Origin: Sinorhizobium sp. 8-89
GTDB lineage: Bacteria > Pseudomonadota > Alphaproteobacteria > Rhizobiales > Rhizobiaceae
Length of the DNA: 64,000 nt
NCBI RefSeq assembly: GCF_030124325.1
Contig: NZ_JASKLR010000013.1
Span: forward strand, 78,285 to 142,284
Direction: 5' to 3'
How positions within the stretch are numbered: the stretch's first letter is position 1; every line of letters starts with the position of its first letter. This document shows, in pieces, positions 9,267 through 18,386 of this stretch. The notes under the pieces are model-generated. The model was not told the origin of the DNA. It did no database searches and saw nothing but the letters and a program-made list of their open reading frames with translations. The translations under genes were made by a program, and so were the position numbers.

Positions 9267-10223
9267 ATGAAAACGACTCCCGTAGATGTGGCCGACCTGA
9301 GATCCTCTGTCCTTTCCGTGCCGCCGCTGGCGCGTCAGGCGAATGGCGAGCCGAGCAAGGCGGAAAATCAGAGACAAGTTGATTGGCTGCTCTCGGGCGG
9401 GGTGACCACCTATCTCTACGGCGGCAACGCCAACCTCTACAACTTCGGCGTCATGGAGTTCGGCAGTCTCCTGGACATGCTCGAGGACATCGCACCGCGT
9501 GACGGCTGGGTGATCCCCTCGATCGGCGCCGACTTCGGCAAGGCGATGGATCAGGCGACGATCCTGCGCGGACGGAACTTTCCGACAGCCATGGTCCTCC
9601 CGCTCGCCTTCCCCGCGACCTCGGCGGGCTTGGCGTCGGGATTCGCCAAGCTGGCGGATGCCGCCGGCAGACCGCTGATCGCCTATATCAAGAATGACGG
9701 CTTCCTCGATACCGGCGATGTCGCGCGTCTCTTCCGCGACGGAGCAATCTCCGCCTTGAAATATGCCGTCGTGCGGCCCGACCCGAAAAGCGATGCCTAT
9801 CTTTCCGGCCTCCTCGACGCCGTCGGCTCGGGCGAGCGTATCGTCAGCGGCATCGGCGAGCGCCCGGCGATCGACCACGTCGAGATGGGCCTCTCCGCCT
9901 TCACCTCCGGCTCGGTGTGCATCGCACCGCATTTGTCGACGGCGATCCTGAAGGCCTGCCAATCCGGCCAATTCGCCGCGGCGCGGGCCATTCGCGAAAG
10001 CTTCCTGCCGCTTGAGGACCTGCGCGACGCGCACTCGCCGATCCGCGTCCTGCACGAAGCGGTGAGACTCGCTGACATCTGCGACACCGGCCCGATCGGC
10101 GAATTTCTGTCGAATCTCGACAGCGCCGAAAAGCTCGATGCCATTGCCTCGGCCGCACGCGCGTTGAAGGCGAAGAGCGAAGCCGCCGCGCGCGACGCCC
10201 GGCCGCTATCGACGAGCGCATGA
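9267..10223 (+). CDS. Dihydrodipicolinate synthase/N-acetylneuraminate lyase (DapA) family protein
   Basis: This 318-residue TIM-barrel protein uses a Schiff-base lysine to cleave or dehydrate 2-keto acids. The likely Schiff-base lysine is in ISALKYAVV at about residue 167, and the proton-relay tyrosine is in IAYIKN near residue 137. Family members next to IlvD-type dehydratases typically act as 2-keto-3-deoxy-sugar-acid aldolases or dehydratases. Start supported by AAGGAG at 9255-9260. It is not a lysine-biosynthesis enzyme by context. The specific product (aldolase or keto-deoxy-glucarate dehydratase type) cannot be settled from sequence alone. Confidence 0.82.
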   Translation: MKTTPVDVADLRSSVLSVPPLARQANGEPSKAENQRQVDWLLSGGVTTYLYGGNANLYNFGVMEFGSLLDMLEDIAPRDGWVIPSIGADFGKAMDQATILRGRNFPTAMVLPLAFPATSAGLASGFAKLADAAGRPLIAYIKNDGFLDTGDVARLFRDGAISALKYAVVRPDPKSDAYLSGLLDAVGSGERIVSGIGERPAIDHVEMGLSAFTSGSVCIAPHLSTAILKACQSGQFAAARAIRESFLPLEDLRDAHSPIRVLHEAVRLADICDTGPIGEFLSNLDSAEKLDAIASAARALKAKSEAAARDARPLSTSA

Positions 10224-10420
10224 CATGGTAGCGGAGATGGTGCGGGTAAGGCGCCGCGCTCTTCGGCGACTGGCCTTGGAGCGGGATCCGATCAGATTGC
10301 AGTGGCGACGATCGGGGACGCGGGTGTTAATGGGGGAGATTGAGGAGGCACCGTATTCCACGGCCATTTCACGCCGCGAAGTTGGCTCTGCCGACGAGAG
10401 GGAATGGGAAGCCCGCACCT

Positions 10421-10464
10421 TCTCCCCCCTTGTGGGGGAGATGCCCGGCAGGGCAGAGGGGGGT
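10421..10464 (+). repeat. Rhizobial palindromic intergenic repeat, copy 1
   Basis: This 44-bp element contains two small hairpins (a CTCCCCC/GGGGGAG pair, then a GCCC/GGGC-rich pair). It is identical base for base to 51771-51814, and a variant is at 51616-51660. It occupies the 322-bp gap between the DapA-family gene and the GntR gene, in which I see nothing else convincing. Confidence 0.85.
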
Positions 10465-10545
10465 GCAGTTCGCCGCGGCTCTGAGAGGCTGCGACACGCG
10501 AACGCCGACAGTTGCTGTAACGATCCGATTACACGGGGTATCGCT

Positions 10546-11289
10546 CTAGAGGTCCCCGTGGGATCCCGTGATGCGGGCCCGCGATTCCGTCAGGTGATAG
10601 CGCATGTAGAGACGTGCGAGCTCGCTGTTCTGGCCGGAAATCGCCGTGAATATCTTGCGGTGCTCTTCGAGAACGCGTCGCCGCCGGTCCTCCGAGCCTT
10701 GCCGCGTCAGGCTGAGCGCCATGCGCATCGAGCCCCGCAGAATATCGCCGAGCTCTTCCAGGAGGCGCGGGAAAAGCTCGTTGCCCGCCGCCGCGGCGAC
10801 CGCAAGATGGAAAGCGAAGTCCTCCTCCCAACCCGTCTCGCCGCGGGCAAAGGCGCCCTCCAGCGCGGCAAGCGCTTCGCCGATCTGGTTGAGCTGGCCC
10901 TTGGTGCGGCGCATCGCGGCCAGTCCCGCGCACTCCGTTTCGAGTGCCAACCGCGGCTCGAAGGCCCTGAGATAGCTCGCGATTTCCGCCGAGGCTGCGA
11001 AATCGGTCAGCTTGTTGGACGGGCGCGACTTGACGAAGGTGCCGATGCCCTGGCGCGAAACGACGAGGCCGTCCGCCTGCAGCCGCATCAGCGCCTCACG
11101 CACGACCGGCCGGGAAACCTGGAAGTCGTGGCAGATCCGCGCTTCGGACGGCAGCTTCGCTCCCTCGGCCATCTGGCCGCTTGCGATCTGCTCGAGGATT
11201 TGGCCGTAAAGGACATCCGCAAGCCGCTCCCGCCGCGCCGGTTTGAGTTTCAACATCACGTCGTTCAAGGGTTTGCTTTCGCCTGTCAT
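10546..11289 (-). CDS. GntR-family (FadR subgroup) transcriptional regulator
   Basis: This 247-residue repressor-type protein has an N-terminal winged helix, with EGAKLPSEARICHDFQVSRP and then VVREALMRLQADGLV covering the recognition region, and an all-helical FCD effector domain with metal-ligand-like histidines (FAFHLAVAAAAG and EEHRKIF). It is divergent from the dehydratase gene at 11346, separated by 56 bp, so it most likely controls that operon and perhaps the site at 9225. The ATG at 11289 is used; an in-frame TTG at 11307 is possible and no strong ribosome-binding site decides. The inducer is presumably an intermediate of the sugar-acid pathway. Confidence 0.88.
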   Translation of the reverse strand: MTGESKPLNDVMLKLKPARRERLADVLYGQILEQIASGQMAEGAKLPSEARICHDFQVSRPVVREALMRLQADGLVVSRQGIGTFVKSRPSNKLTDFAASAEIASYLRAFEPRLALETECAGLAAMRRTKGQLNQIGEALAALEGAFARGETGWEEDFAFHLAVAAAAGNELFPRLLEELGDILRGSMRMALSLTRQGSEDRRRRVLEEHRKIFTAISGQNSELARLYMRYHLTESRARITGSHGDL

Positions 11290-11345
11290 TTTTCCGAACA
11301 GGTGCAATCTAGCCGACCCGCCCGGGAATGCAAAGGAGGTGACCG

Positions 11346-13070
11346 ATGACCAAGCGCAAGAAGCCGGAGGATTTTCGAAGTTTTCGCTGGTTCGGCGTCA
11401 AGGACCTGCGCTCCTTCGGCCACAGGTCCCGGCTTTATCAGATGGGCTATGATCATGCGGAGCTCGCGAACAAGCCGGTCATCGCGATCATCAATACCTG
11501 GAGCGACATCAATCCGTGCCACACGCATTTGCGCGCGCGGGCCGAGGAGGTGAAGCGCGGCGTCTGGCAAGCGGGCGGGTTTCCGATCGAGCTGCCGGCA
11601 ATGTCGCTGGCCGAAACCTACGTAAAGCCGACGACGATGCTTTACCGCAACTTCCTGGCGATGGAAGTTGAGGAGCTCATTCGCTCGCATCCCGTCGATG
11701 GCGTCGTACTGCTTGCGGGCTGCGACAAGACCACGCCAGCGACGATCATGGGGGCGATCCAGGTCGACCTTCCGACGATCTTCGTGCCGGCAGGACCGAT
11801 GCTGCGCGGTACCTATCGCGGTCAGCCCCTGGGTTCTGGCTCCGATGTCTGGAAATACTGGGCGGAGAAAGAGGCCGGGCGCATCACCGAGCACGAATGG
11901 AGCGTCATGGAGCGCGGCATCGCCCGTTCTTTCGGAACCTGCATGACCATGGGTACCGCCTCGACGATGACGGCGCTCGCCGACACGCTGGGCCTTTCAC
12001 TGCCGGGCGCGTCGGCCATTCCGGCTGCCGATGCCGGCCATTCGCGCATGGCCGCGCTGTCGGGGGCGCGCATCGTCGAAATGGTCTTCGAGGACCTGAA
12101 ACCGTCGGATCTGCTGACGGCCAAGGCGTTTGAAAACGCATTGACCGTGCATATGGCGATGGCGGGCTCGACCAATGCAATGATTCATCTGATTGCGATG
12201 GCGCGGCGATGCGGCGTTCATCTGACCTTGGACGATTTCGATCGCATGTCGGAGAAGGTCCCGGTTCTCTGCAACATTCGCCCGACCGGCGAATTCCTGA
12301 TGGAGGACTTTTACTACGCCGGCGGACTGCCGGCGTTGTGGAAGCAGCTGGAGCCGCTGCTGCATCTCGAAGAACGCAACGTGATCGGCAGCATCGGCGA
12401 GGCGATCCGCGAGATCGAAGTTCATCTGCCGAACGTAATCCGGCCGCTCGAGAATCCCGTCGCCGCATGCGGCGGCACGGCGATTCTCAAGGGAAATCTC
12501 GCGCCGCAGGGATGCGTCATGAAGCCCGCCGCGGCCGATCCCGCGCTTCTCAAGCACCGCGGGCCGGCACTCGTCTTCGATGACTACGACACGATGATGG
12601 AGGCGGTGAACGACGAGGATCTCGACGTCACCGCCGACACGGTTCTTATCCTGCGCAATGCCGGCCCCGTCGGCGGACCGGGCATGCCGGAGTGGGGAAT
12701 GCTTCCGATTCCGAAAAAGCTCCTGAAACAGGGCGTGCGCGACATGGTGCGCATTTCCGACGCCCGCATGAGCGGCACCAGCTACGGCGCCTGCATCCTG
12801 CATGTGGCGCCGGAGTCTTACGTCGGCGGGCCGCTGGCGGCGGTCCGCAATGGCGACATCATCGCTCTCGACGTCGCCAATCGGACGCTCACGCTGGAGG
12901 TCGATGCGGCGGAGATCGCGCGCAGGCTTTCCGAATGGCGTCCGCCGGAGCGCGACTATTCGAGAGGCTTTCTGAAAATGCATGCGGAGCATATTCAACA
13001 GGCGCCCGAAGGCTGCGACTTCACCTTCCTGCAATCGCCCCATAAGCTGCCCGAACCGGAAATTCATTGA
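11346..13070 (+). CDS. IlvD/Edd-family sugar-acid dehydratase (L-arabonate dehydratase-like)
   Basis: This 574-residue enzyme removes water from an aldonic or aldaric acid to give a 2-keto-3-deoxy acid. The three cysteines expected for a [2Fe-2S] cluster are at C58 (NPCHTH), C126 (AGCDKTTPA) and C199 (FGTCMTMGTA). K128 is placed as the carbamylated lysine of the family, and S479 in RMSGTSYG is the probable catalytic serine. Spacing matches the characterised rhizobial L-arabinonate dehydratase, offset by one residue as I recall it. AAGGAGGTGACCG precedes the ATG. True dihydroxyacid dehydratase (IlvD of valine synthesis) is less likely because of the catabolic neighbours. Confidence 0.88.
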   Translation: MTKRKKPEDFRSFRWFGVKDLRSFGHRSRLYQMGYDHAELANKPVIAIINTWSDINPCHTHLRARAEEVKRGVWQAGGFPIELPAMSLAETYVKPTTMLYRNFLAMEVEELIRSHPVDGVVLLAGCDKTTPATIMGAIQVDLPTIFVPAGPMLRGTYRGQPLGSGSDVWKYWAEKEAGRITEHEWSVMERGIARSFGTCMTMGTASTMTALADTLGLSLPGASAIPAADAGHSRMAALSGARIVEMVFEDLKPSDLLTAKAFENALTVHMAMAGSTNAMIHLIAMARRCGVHLTLDDFDRMSEKVPVLCNIRPTGEFLMEDFYYAGGLPALWKQLEPLLHLEERNVIGSIGEAIREIEVHLPNVIRPLENPVAACGGTAILKGNLAPQGCVMKPAAADPALLKHRGPALVFDDYDTMMEAVNDEDLDVTADTVLILRNAGPVGGPGMPEWGMLPIPKKLLKQGVRDMVRISDARMSGTSYGACILHVAPESYVGGPLAAVRNGDIIALDVANRTLTLEVDAAEIARRLSEWRPPERDYSRGFLKMHAEHIQQAPEGCDFTFLQSPHKLPEPEIH

Positions 13071-13084
13071 CACGGGTGGGACGG

Positions 13085-13883
13085 ATGACGACGCGACTGC
13101 TGGTGACGGGAGCAGGAGGTGCCCTGGGCTGCCATGTCCGGCAGGGTTTGAAAGGCTGCGCGCAGGTCCGCCGCCTATCGGATATCGTCGATCTTCCCCC
13201 TGCCGAGGACGGTGAGGAGGTGGTCCGGTGCGACCTCGCCGACCGGCAGGCCGTCGATGATCTCACGCGCGACTGCGACACGATCCTGCATCTTGGCGCG
13301 ATCTCCGTCGAAACCCACTTCGACGCGCTGCTCCAAGCCAATATTCTCGGCACTTACACTTTACGAGGCGGCGCGAAAGGCGGCCGTCAGGCGCATCATC
13401 TTCGCGAGCACCAACCATGTCACCGGCTTTCATCGCATCGGGCAGACGCTCGACCACATGTCGCCGCGTCGGCCGGACAGTCTTTATGGCGTCAGCAAGT
13501 GCTTCGGCGAGGATCTCGGCCGGCTCTATTTCGACAAGTACGGGCTGGAGTCGGCTTGCCTCCGCATCGGCAGTTGCTTCGCCGAGCCAACGAACCGACG
13601 CATGCTTTCGACTTGGCTGAGCCCGCGCGATTTCCTGTCGCTGGTGCGCAAGCTTCTCGAAGCTCCGGCCATCGGCTACCTGATGCTGTACGGCGCCTCG
13701 GCGAACCGGCATGCATGGTGGTCGAATGCGCACGCCGATTTCCTCGGCTGGCAACCGATGGACAGCAGCGAGCCTTACCGGCAAACAATCGAGCAGCGCG
13801 AGTACGGATCTGCGGAAGACAGCACGTACCAGGGCGGCCGCCTCGCGACAGTCAAGGCCCGCCCTACAGCGCCGCGCGTCTAG
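13085..13883 (+). pseudogene. Uronate dehydrogenase-like SDR (NAD-dependent epimerase family), frameshifted
   Basis: The first 92 or so codons (LLVTGAGGALGCHV nucleotide loop, then LHLGAISVETHFDALLQANI) are in one frame. From about 13360 the family continues in another frame with YEAARKAAVRRIIFASTNHV, the active-site YGVSK, then RIGSCFAEP and GASANRHAWWSNAHADFLGW. Both halves match the Agrobacterium-type uronate dehydrogenase as I remember it. At the join the expected TY-N-L-YEAAR is broken in a way that fits loss of 2 bp near 13357-13362. Either the gene is inactive or the assembly has a local error. The last codons and stop lie inside a RIME-like repeat. It would supply the oxidation step of the sugar-acid route. 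Confidence 0.8.
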
Positions 13884-13967
13884 TTAGACGCGCAAAGGTC
13901 GCGGTAGAACGTTGAAGCTCTGCGTGATTTTGTCCCTAAATCCATTCCGATCAGGGAATCATGCAGC
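13865..13967 (+). repeat. RIME-like intergenic mosaic element, copy 1
   Basis: This roughly 103-bp element has two palindromes: GCGCCGCGCGTCTAGTTAGA with its complementary half, and a second one around CCATTCCGATCAGGGAATCA. The same layout recurs at 39457, 42784 and 55055. It overlaps the end of the uronate-dehydrogenase-like gene and provides its stop codon. The two ends resemble RIME1 of rhizobia from memory. Confidence 0.75.
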
Positions 13968-14073
13968 AGGGATTAGATCCTGCCGAGAGCCGGTCGTGGT
14001 TTCGAGGCCCGACCTGCTGCGTGTAGGCCGGACGGGAATGAGCTGTCCGAGCCTCGAGCCTGCAATCAGGCGT

Positions 14074-15360
14074 TCAGCCGGCGCGGACGGTCGCCTTTCC
14101 CTCGCTGACCAAACGCTCGGCAGCATCCGCGATCGATATGCGCTCGAAGGCGAGTTCGTCGGCAATCGGGCGAAATACGCGATGGTCGAACTCCGTCGCA
14201 CCGAGCGGTGCCGGGGGCGGATAGCTGCCGACCTGATCCTTCAGGGCGTTGATGTATTTCACCGTCTCCGCTTCCGTCGGGTTGAGCTGTGGCAGTATTG
14301 CCTCGCGAACTTTCGGCGACATCGGCACGCCGCGTTCGACCCCAAGGATCTTGCCGGCATCGACGTCGTTGACGAAGAAACTGATGAACTTGGCGGCTTC
14401 CTCGCCATGCTCCGTGGTGGCGCCGACACTCCAGATCAGCGCAGGGCGATAATAGTGGCCGGATGGGCCGCCTCTCTCGGCTCGTGGCAGCATGCCGATG
14501 CCGAGCTTGCTCTTCATGATGAGCTGGTAGCCGATCATCTGGTTCGAATAGGCCATACCGATCGCCGAATAGCCGAGCGCCAGGCAGTTGGTGTCGATCG
14601 TATTCTGGTCGAGCGTCTGGATGTCGGCCCCCACGGTGCCGCCCCGCTTGCGCAGATCCTCCCAGTAGGCGTACCAGTCCTTGGCCTCTTCGACGCCAAA
14701 GCCCAATCCGCTTTCGTTGAAAAGACTGCTGCCGCGTTGCCTGAGCCAGGCATCGAAGACGTAGGTGTAGCGCGCTGCATAGGGGCCGCCACCCTTGCCG
14801 GTGGCCTTCGCCATTTCGACCGCGATGTCAGCATATTCCGACCAGGTGGTGTCAAGCCCGGGAGGGGTGATGCCTGCTTTTGCGATGGCATCCGCGTCGT
14901 AGAACAGTGCAAAGGAATTGAGACCGAGGCCGATACCCCAGAGCTTGCCGTCCACGGTCGTCAGCTTCAGCACATCATCGCCGAAGTCTTTCACATTCAG
15001 CACCGAAGCGATGAATGGATCGAGGGCGAGGCAGGCGCCGCGCTTAGAGTAGTCCGAAATCGTATTGGGCTCGAGCTGGAAGATGTCGGCGATGGAGCGA
15101 CCGGCCATCTGCGTGGCGAGCTTTGTCCAGTAGCCGTCGCCGCTCAGGCTCTCACCGACAACGGCGATGCCCGGGTTCTTCTCCTGGAAGAGCTTGGCAA
15201 CGCTCAATGTTCGCTTGGAGCGATCGTTGGAGCCCCACCACATGGCGCGCAGGTTAACGTTTTCCGCCGCAAATGTCGGCCGGAGGCTACCCTGGCCGAG
15301 CGCAACGCCAGCAGTCGCGCCGGCTGCGCCGAGCATGAATGTGCGTCGATTGATTAGCAT
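14074..15360 (-). CDS. Orphan carbohydrate ABC transporter substrate-binding protein
   Basis: This 428-residue secreted binding protein is a paralogue of the one at 342-1628. Both have LR..WWGS after the signal, a VDGKL.GI.LG block and ILGVERGVP in the C-terminal lobe. The signal contains NRRTFMLGAAGA, a twin-arginine pattern. The ATG at 15360 has GAGGGAGA upstream. No permease or ATPase gene lies beside it, so it may use the permeases encoded at 1633-3469 or others elsewhere. It is divergent from the LacI regulator, with palindromic operators between them, so its ligand is probably linked to the 16533-20160 enzymes. Confidence 0.88.
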   Translation of the reverse strand: MLINRRTFMLGAAGATAGVALGQGSLRPTFAAENVNLRAMWWGSNDRSKRTLSVAKLFQEKNPGIAVVGESLSGDGYWTKLATQMAGRSIADIFQLEPNTISDYSKRGACLALDPFIASVLNVKDFGDDVLKLTTVDGKLWGIGLGLNSFALFYDADAIAKAGITPPGLDTTWSEYADIAVEMAKATGKGGGPYAARYTYVFDAWLRQRGSSLFNESGLGFGVEEAKDWYAYWEDLRKRGGTVGADIQTLDQNTIDTNCLALGYSAIGMAYSNQMIGYQLIMKSKLGIGMLPRAERGGPSGHYYRPALIWSVGATTEHGEEAAKFISFFVNDVDAGKILGVERGVPMSPKVREAILPQLNPTEAETVKYINALKDQVGSYPPPAPLGATEFDHRVFRPIADELAFERISIADAAERLVSEGKATVRAG

Positions 15361-15452
15361 GCGAGTTCTCCCTCTCGTTACCTGCCTCGCGCTCTCCTCC
15401 AGCGTCCGGCAGACCAAAGTTCAGCGACAAGATTATGCAAAAATCTTAATCG

Positions 15453-15485
15453 TGCAAGAAATTGTTTCTCTCTTGCAAATTTGCA
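15453..15485. promoter_or_regulatory. Candidate LacI-family operators
   Basis: A perfect 12-bp palindrome, TGCAAATTTGCA, lies at 15474-15485. An inverted pair TGCAAGA (15453-15459) and TCTTGCA (15471-15477) overlaps it. Both lie between the orphan binding protein gene and the LacI-type regulator. Central palindromes of this size are usual LacI-family targets, so autoregulation and control of the divergent gene are likely. Confidence 0.6.
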
Positions 15486-15507
15486 TGAGTTGCGTAGTCT
15501 TTGCGGT

Positions 15508-16536
15508 ATGAGCGACGCACCGACGAAACGATTCCGCCAATCCGACATCGCAAGCCGCGCCGGGGTTTCGGTTTCCACCGTCTCGCGTGTTCTCGCGAAC
15601 GAACCGGGCATAAGCGAAGACGTGCGCCGACAGATCCTCAAGGTGGCCGGCGACCTCGGTTATCCGTTGAAGGCGGGCCCGAAGGCGAGCCCCGGGACAT
15701 TGGCGCTGATTGCGAGCAACGGCGTCACCGGGGGCTTGAGCATTTTCTACGAGGGCATCGTAGAGGGCCTGCGTTCCGAGGCAGCCCGGCAGGGCATGTC
15801 CTTTGAAATTCGCCTTGTCAACGAGGCGAAGGCGACACCTGAGACCGTCCGGGAACTGATGGCATCCGTCGGCGCACAAGGGCTGTTCCTGGTGGGTATC
15901 GACCCCGGAGATGCCTTGTGCGAGTGGCTGGAGAAAAGCCGCACGCCCGTGATACTGGTCAACGGCACCGATCCTCGATTACGCTTCGACGGCGTCTCGC
16001 CATCGAACTTCTTTGGCGCCCATGCCGCGACACGGCGGCTGCTCGATGCCGGCCATCGCCGCATCCTCCATCTGACCGGGTCGCATCGGCAGACGATCCG
16101 TGAACGCATACGCGGTTTCGAAGCAGCAGTCGCCTCAGTGGACGGAGGCGAGGTGCGTGTCATCCGCTTGCCGTTCGAAAACAATTCGAGCGTCGAGGCG
16201 CATGCGGCGACACTCGCGGCGCTCAAGCAGGACCCCGGTTTCTCGGCCGCCTTCTGCATGAACGACTTTGTCGCCGTCGGTGTTCTGGAAGCAGTCACCG
16301 AGATCGGCCTCCGTGTGCCCGAGGATTTCGCGATCGTCGGCTTCGACGACCTGCCCTGCGCCGAGATGGCCAGCCCCCGTATTGCGACGATGCGTGTCGA
16401 CCGCGTGGCCCTCGGCAGCGAGGCGATCGGCATGATGCGCTTCCGCTTCTGTCACTCGGAAGCGCCCGCCCGGCACGTCTCTCACGCCGTCGTCCCGGTG
16501 AGCGGCGGCACATTAGGCGAAGGACAGCGCTCATGA
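15508..16536 (+). CDS. LacI-family transcriptional regulator
   Basis: This 342-residue regulator has an N-terminal helix-turn-helix (SDIASRAGVSVSTVSRVLAN at about residues 11-30) followed by a periplasmic-binding-protein-like effector domain (TLALIAS, then GFDDLPCAEMASP near the C-terminus). The ATG at 15508 is preferred to a TTG at 15481 because the family starts immediately before the helix-turn-helix. Its stop overlaps the next start (ATGA), so it is co-transcribed with the three catabolic genes that follow. The inducer is probably a sugar bound by the divergent binding protein. Confidence 0.93.
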   Translation: MSDAPTKRFRQSDIASRAGVSVSTVSRVLANEPGISEDVRRQILKVAGDLGYPLKAGPKASPGTLALIASNGVTGGLSIFYEGIVEGLRSEAARQGMSFEIRLVNEAKATPETVRELMASVGAQGLFLVGIDPGDALCEWLEKSRTPVILVNGTDPRLRFDGVSPSNFFGAHAATRRLLDAGHRRILHLTGSHRQTIRERIRGFEAAVASVDGGEVRVIRLPFENNSSVEAHAATLAALKQDPGFSAAFCMNDFVAVGVLEAVTEIGLRVPEDFAIVGFDDLPCAEMASPRIATMRVDRVALGSEAIGMMRFRFCHSEAPARHVSHAVVPVSGGTLGEGQRS

Positions 16537-18386
16537 CCTATGATCCCGCCAGTGCCAATCCGCTTGGCCGCAATCCGCTGGCGACGCGTCGCGACATGCA
16601 GCGCGCCCTGCTCGATCTCTTCGATCCGCTGCTGCCGTATTTTTCCGAGGGAAATGCCCGCGTCCGCCTCGACGCCGCCGCCGCGCACTTCGATCGCGCC
16701 GCTGCTGACCTCGAAGGTTTCGCACGGCCTCTCTGGGGACTTGCACCTTTCGGCGCCGGCGGCGGCAACTTCGCCCATTGGGACCGCTATGCGGAGGGTA
16801 TGGCCAACGGCACCGATCCAAACCATCCGGAATTCTGGGGCAAAGTGAACGGCCGCGACCAGCGCATGGTCGAGCTTGCCGCGCTCGGCTTCGCGCTCGC
16901 GCTTGTGCCGGAAAAACTGTGGGACCGCTTAGGCGGCAGAGCACGAGACAATCTTGCCGCCTATCTCGTCCATGCCCGGCAATTCGATTATGCCGACAAC
17001 AACTGGAAGTTCTTCCGCCTATTCGTCGACATCGCCCTGGATCGGCTGGGCATCGAATACGACCGCCGCCTGACGAACCAGTATCTCACCGAACTCGAGG
17101 GGTTCTACATCGCCGACGGCTGGTATCGCGACGGCAACGTGCGGCGCGTCGACCACTACATTCCGTTTGCCATGCACTTCTACGGGCTGATCTACTCGCG
17201 CTTCGTCGATGACGACTACGCGAAGCGCTACCGCGAGCGCGCTCTCGCCTTCGCACAGGATTTTCGTCACTGGTTCGCCGAGGACGGAGCGACCCTCCCC
17301 TTTGGCCGCAGCCTGACTTATCGTTTCGCCTGCGCCGGCTTCTGGTCGGCGCTCGCGTTTGCCGATCTCGAGGCGCTACCCTGGGGCGAGATCAAGGGGC
17401 TTTGCCTCCGCCACCTCAGATGGTGGGCGGATAAGCCGATGACGCATCGTGACGGCGTGCTGTCGATCGGCTACGGCTACCCCAACCTCCTGATGTCGGA
17501 AAACTACAATTCCGCCGGCTCGCCCTATTGGGCGTTCAAGGCCTTCCTGCCGCTTGCGGTCGGCGAAGACCATCCATTCTGGGCGACCCCGGAAACGCCC
17601 CTGGCGCCGCTCGACGAGGCGGTCGCCCTTCGTCACCCGGGAATGGTGATGATGCCTTGCAAGGGCGACGTGGTGGCGCTCTCCTCGGGCCAGGAAAACC
17701 GGCAGATGCGGTTCGGTTCGGAGAAATACGCGAAGTTCGCCTATTCGACGCGCTACGGCTTCAGCGTTGAGAGCGACGAACGGGGTTTTGCCGGCGGCGC
17801 TTTCGATTCCATGCTGGCCTTCAGCGACGACGGCATTCACTACCGGATGCGCGAGAGCAATGACGAGGTTCGTCTTGCCGGTGACGTCCTTTTTTCCAGA
17901 TGGTCGCCTTGGCCTGATGTCGTCGTCGAAACCTGGCTGCTGCCGTCGCCGCCCTGGCATGTGCGCGTGCATCGGATCACGACGCCGAGGGTGCTCGAGA
18001 CAGCCGAAGGCGGCTTTGCCATCGCCCGACGAGATTTTGAGGCGGACGCGCTTTTCTCGGCAATGGGCTCGGCTTATGCCGTCGGCGAAGAGGATTTCAG
18101 CGGAATCCGCGATCTCGGCTCGACTGTTACGCGCGAAGGCCTGGCTCAGAAGGCTCCGCCAAATACCAACCTGATCGCCGCAAAGACGCTGGTGCCGCAA
18201 CTGCGTGCCACCATACCGGCCGGGGAAACCATCCTGCGCTGCGCGGTAATCGCAGTTCGCGACACCTCCGCCGTATCGGGCGAGTGGTTGAGGCCGCCTG
18301 GGGCCCCTGGCATCGACGAACTGCACATCCTCGCAAGGCAGGGCGACAGCGTGAGCGCAATGGACGCACCGGGACGAATGCCATGA
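16533..18386 (+). CDS. DUF2264 domain protein (predicted carbohydrate-active enzyme)
   Basis: This 617-residue protein without a signal peptide begins with MTYDPASANPLGRNPLATRR and is rich in aromatic residues (GLAPFGAGGGNFAHWDRY, YADNNWKFFRLF, ENYNSAGSPYWAFKAFLP), as expected for an alpha-toroid sugar-binding domain. It fits the DUF2264 family, whose members are associated with polysaccharide or uronide degradation; no activity is assigned here. It overlaps the LacI gene by 4 bp and the dehydrogenase by 4 bp, so the operon is tight. The absence of a signal implies a cytoplasmic, probably oligosaccharide-sized, substrate. Confidence 0.8.
   Translation: MTYDPASANPLGRNPLATRRDMQRALLDLFDPLLPYFSEGNARVRLDAAAAHFDRAAADLEGFARPLWGLAPFGAGGGNFAHWDRYAEGMANGTDPNHPEFWGKVNGRDQRMVELAALGFALALVPEKLWDRLGGRARDNLAAYLVHARQFDYADNNWKFFRLFVDIALDRLGIEYDRRLTNQYLTELEGFYIADGWYRDGNVRRVDHYIPFAMHFYGLIYSRFVDDDYAKRYRERALAFAQDFRHWFAEDGATLPFGRSLTYRFACAGFWSALAFADLEALPWGEIKGLCLRHLRWWADKPMTHRDGVLSIGYGYPNLLMSENYNSAGSPYWAFKAFLPLAVGEDHPFWATPETPLAPLDEAVALRHPGMVMMPCKGDVVALSSGQENRQMRFGSEKYAKFAYSTRYGFSVESDERGFAGGAFDSMLAFSDDGIHYRMRESNDEVRLAGDVLFSRWSPWPDVVVETWLLPSPPWHVRVHRITTPRVLETAEGGFAIARRDFEADALFSAMGSAYAVGEEDFSGIRDLGSTVTREGLAQKAPPNTNLIAAKTLVPQLRATIPAGETILRCAVIAVRDTSAVSGEWLRPPGAPGIDELHILARQGDSVSAMDAPGRMP

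Noticed and set aside
13912..15357. 481-codon open frame on the plus strand
   Set aside because: It is antisense to the orphan binding protein at 14074-15360, which has a signal peptide, ribosome-binding site and a clear paralogue.
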